Source: Deltaproteobacteria bacterium
Lineage (GTDB): Bacteria; Desulfobacterota; Deferrimicrobia; Deferrimicrobiales; Deferrimicrobiaceae
Length of the DNA: 41,007 bases
Assembly: GCA_020346465.1 (NCBI GenBank)
Contig: CP070783.1
Coordinates: 1,255,005 to 1,296,011, forward strand
Reading direction: 5' to 3'
Position numbers and translations under genes: made by a program. The notes beneath the pieces are model-generated. The model did not search any database. It saw nothing but the letters and a program-made list of their open reading frames with translations, and was not told the origin of the DNA. Positions 39,052 to 41,007 of this stretch are shown piece by piece (the first letter of the stretch is position 1; every line of letters starts with the position of its first letter).

Positions 39052-40035
39052 ATGTCCAGATGGTTCAAGGATAATTCGCTGTCGATCGGGAAAACCCCCC
39101 TTGTGCAGCTGAACCGGATCACCGAAGGTGCGAAAGCTACCGTATTGGGAAAGATCGAGGGGCGGAATCCGGCATATTCGGTCAAGTGCCGCATCGGGGC
39201 CTCGATGGTGTGGGACGCGGAGAAGAAGGGACTGCTCGGACCGGGAAAGACGATCGTGGAGCCGACGTCCGGGAACACGGGGATCGCCCTCGCCTTTGTG
39301 GCCGCCGCCCGGGGATACGGGATCATCCTGACCATGCCGGAGACGATGAGCATCGAGCGCCGGATGGTCCTCCAGGCCTTCGGGGCGAAACTGGTGCTGA
39401 CGGAGGGGGCAAAAGGGATGAAGGGGGCGATCGACAGGGCGTCCGAGATCGTCGCGTCGGACCCCGTGCACTATTTCATGCCGCAGCAGTTCACGAACCC
39501 CGCCAACCCGCAGATCCACGAGGACACCACCGGCCCGGAAATCTGGGAGGACACGGGGGGGGAGATCGACGTGCTCGTCTCCGGCGTCGGGACGGGGGGG
39601 ACGATCACGGGGATATCCCGGTTCATCAAGCAGGCGAAGCGGAAGCCGATCCTTTCCGTGGCGGTCGAGCCCGTCCACAGCCCCGTCATCACCCAGACGC
39701 TGGGCGGGGAGCCGCTCCAGCCGGGTCCCCACAAGATCCAGGGGATCGGAGCGGGATTCATCCCCGACGTGCTCGATCTCTCGCTGGTGGACCGCGTCGA
39801 GACCGTCAGCAACGACGAGGCGATCGAGTTCGGCCGCCGGCTTTCCCGGGAGGAGGGGATCCTTTGCGGGATCTCCTGCGGCGCGGCTGCGGCCGCGGCG
39901 GTGCGTCTCGCGAAGACCGCCGAATTCGAGGGAAAGACGATCGTCGTGATCCTTCCCGACGCGGGGGAGCGGTACCTCACGACCGCGCTGTTCGAGGGGT
40001 GGTTCGAGGGGGAAAAAGCGCAGGACCGAATCTAG
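39052..40035 (+). CDS. cysK: Cysteine synthase A (O-acetylserine sulfhydrylase)
   Basis: The 327-residue PLP enzyme makes cysteine from O-acetylserine and sulfide. PLP-binding Lys45 lies in [14 protein letters not shown], the substrate loop TSGNTGI at 72-78, the phosphate-binding GTGGTITG near 185, and the [11 protein letters not shown] segment near 285. Motifs match CysK rather than CysM. GGGAGG lies 6 bases before the ATG; upstream in-frame codons overlap the promoter and are excluded. The gene has its own strong promoter, and its stop overlaps the convergent ubiE by 4 bases. Confidence 0.96.
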   Translation: MSRWFKDNSLSIGKTPLVQLNRITEGAKATVLGKIEGRNPAYSVKCRIGASMVWDAEKKGLLGPGKTIVEPTSGNTGIALAFVAAARGYGIILTMPETMSIERRMVLQAFGAKLVLTEGAKGMKGAIDRASEIVASDPVHYFMPQQFTNPANPQIHEDTTGPEIWEDTGGEIDVLVSGVGTGGTITGISRFIKQAKRKPILSVAVEPVHSPVITQTLGGEPLQPGPHKIQGIGAGFIPDVLDLSLVDRVETVSNDEAIEFGRRLSREEGILCGISCGAAAAAAVRLAKTAEFEGKTIVVILPDAGERYLTTALFEGWFEGEKAQDRI

Positions 40036-40754
40036 CCGGGACGCTGTCGCCTGGTCCCGACGTAGAGGGTCACGATCCCGCGGGTAAGCGGCCGGACGGT
40101 GACCGGATCGCACTCCGCTTCCCGCATCATCCCCGCGAATGTGTGCGGAGACGGAAACTCCCGGACGGAGTCGGGAAGATAGGTGTATGCGCTCCGGCGG
40201 GAGAACAGCCCCCCCAGCCTCGGGAGGACCCTCGTGAAATAGAATCGGTACAGGGCTCCGAAGAGGGCGGATTCCGGCTGCGAGAACTCCAGGATCACGA
40301 GGCGCCCGCCCGGTTTGACCACGCGGCACATCTCCCTCAGCCCCCCTTCCCGATGCGCCACGTTCCGGATCCCGAACGCGATGGAAGCGGAGTCGAACAC
40401 CGCGTCCCGGAAGGGAAGCGCCTCGCACGGCGCCCGCACAAAGGCAAGCCTGCCTGCAAGACCTGCGCGGGCCGCCTTCTCCCGGCCGATCCGCATCATC
40501 GCCGCGGAGATGTCCACCCCGGCCACGAACGCCCCGTTTCCCTTCTGGCGGAAGATCTCCAGGGCGACGTCGGCGGTGCCGGTCGCCACGTCCAGGTGGA
40601 TCCCCCCCTTTTCCGGCTGGATCGACGCAACGGCTTCCCGGCGCCACCTGCGGTCCGTCCCCAGGGAAAGGAGCCGGTTCAGGAAGTCGTACCTGGGCGC
40701 GATCGAGGAAAACATCTCTTCGATCGACCGGTTATGGTCGCTCAGCCGGTGCAA
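40032..40754 (-). CDS. ubiE: Ubiquinone/menaquinone biosynthesis C-methyltransferase
   Basis: The 240-residue SAM-dependent methyltransferase methylates the demethylated quinone precursor (MenG or UbiE activity). Family motifs are clear: [25 protein letters not shown] at the N-terminus, SAM-binding [35 protein letters not shown], and the C-terminal [13 protein letters not shown] and [13 protein letters not shown]. Menaquinone is more likely in this type of organism, but the sequence does not decide. The TTG start follows GGGGGA with correct spacing; no ATG is available nearby. Confidence 0.94.
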   Translation of the reverse strand: MHRLSDHNRSIEEMFSSIAPRYDFLNRLLSLGTDRRWRREAVASIQPEKGGIHLDVATGTADVALEIFRQKGNGAFVAGVDISAAMMRIGREKAARAGLAGRLAFVRAPCEALPFRDAVFDSASIAFGIRNVAHREGGLREMCRVVKPGGRLVILEFSQPESALFGALYRFYFTRVLPRLGGLFSRRSAYTYLPDSVREFPSPHTFAGMMREAECDPVTVRPLTRGIVTLYVGTRRQRPG

Positions 40755-40788
40755 GAACGATCCCCCTTTGCGGATCGAATGGATAGAA

Positions 40789-40797
40789 AGTATACCA
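40789..40797 (-). promoter_or_regulatory. Candidate extended -10 promoter of ubiE
   Basis: The minus strand reads TGGTATACT, an extended -10 with a five-of-six hexamer, placing the start about 28 bases upstream of the TTG. It is of the same TGGTA type as the motifs at 3410 and 25670. Confidence 0.45.
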
Positions 40798-40849
40798 GTC
40801 CTCGCGCAGGATGGGGTGGGCGGAACTTTCCCGTTCGGGCGGGGTTATA

Positions 40850-40855
40850 TACAAT
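40850..40855 (+). promoter_or_regulatory. Candidate -10 for the gene at the right edge
   Basis: TACAAT lies in an AT-rich TTATATACAATGATATA stretch that stands out from the GC-rich surroundings. A TTTCCC 17 bases upstream is a weak -35. Confidence 0.35.
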
Positions 40856-40986
40856 GATATAGGAGCGGGGCGGATCCGGGCGAAGGAGAGGCCGGGGGGT
40901 TGAATTCCACATCCCCCTTCGCCGTCAAAAAAGAAAGGATTCCGCCGCCGGAGCGCAGGGATCGGCGAGGGAAAGGGGAGGATGTG

Positions 40987-41007
40987 ATGAGATTCGTGAA
41001 ACATATC
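40987..41007 (+). CDS. Start of an unidentified gene, cut by the window end
   Basis: ATG at 40987 is preceded by GGGGAGG (40975-40981) at good spacing and opens MRFVKHI before the window ends. The frame is also open upstream to a TTG at 40900, so a longer N-terminus is possible but is Pro/Arg-rich and less likely. Seven residues are not enough to name a family. Confidence 0.45.

Overview
The window is a 41 kb piece of high-GC (roughly two-thirds G+C by eye), gene-dense bacterial chromosome. It reads as a diderm, probably a deltaproteobacterium in the broad sense (Desulfobacterota/Desulfuromonadota-like). The reasons are the C5 heme pathway fused to a ResC/CcsA-type cytochrome c assembly gene, an HD-GYP response regulator, an ACT-domain malic enzyme, lytic transglycosylase and NagZ, and the AmgK/MurU pair. 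The taxonomic call is inference. No rRNA, tRNA, CRISPR array, prophage or intact insertion sequence was seen.

Layout. 1-8.9 kb: 3' end of ychF, an HD-GYP response regulator, an AMMECR1 protein, a Sel1-repeat protein, a small unknown gene coupled to nth, an XRE-cupin regulator divergent from an ACT-malic enzyme, a phosphoglucomutase/phosphomannomutase and uppP. 8.9-11.9 kb (minus): a tightly coupled operon of a TIM-barrel epimerase-like enzyme, AmgK-type kinase and MurU-type nucleotidyltransferase. 11.9-13.4 kb: a short accessory patch with a small zinc-ribbon-like protein, the broken C-terminal end of a tyrosine recombinase, a long leader with foldable RNA, and a secreted 22-residue-repeat protein closed by a clear terminator. 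13.4-16.7 kb: slt and nagZ, convergent with overlapping tails. 16.8-25.6 kb: an NADPH:quinone reductase-like enzyme, a complete sugar ABC importer (Tat-exported binding protein, ATPase, two permeases) and a peptide ABC importer lacking its ATPases. 25.7-37.5 kb (plus): sthA, then a long run ccsA-like/hemA/hemC/hemD/hemB/DUF4177/RDD/polA, then an ECF sigma factor, its zinc anti-sigma factor and two secreted proteins, ending at a perfect intrinsic terminator. 37.5-41 kb: a divergent AbiJ/HEPN-like protein, a LOG-family hydrolase, cysK with an excellent sigma-70 promoter, ubiE/menG, and the start of one more gene.

How the genes work together. Slt, NagZ, AmgK, MurU and UppP lie within 9 kb and form most of a cell-wall turnover and recycling route: glycan cleavage, removal of GlcNAc, anomeric phosphorylation of MurNAc, conversion to UDP-MurNAc, and lipid carrier recycling. 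The heme block makes uroporphyrinogen III from glutamyl-tRNA and sits with a cytochrome c heme-handling protein, as expected for a cytochrome-rich respirer.

The observations most worth a second look are the coupled TIM-barrel/AmgK/MurU operon, the divergent pair of extended -10 promoters that appear to give leaderless transcripts at 25.6 kb, the structured leader and repeat protein beside the recombinase remnant, the HEPN-like protein that seems to have lost its catalytic motif, and a DNA polymerase I that has lost the proofreading residues. Standard housekeeping genes are called with high confidence. Promoters, RNA folds and the accessory patch are read by eye.
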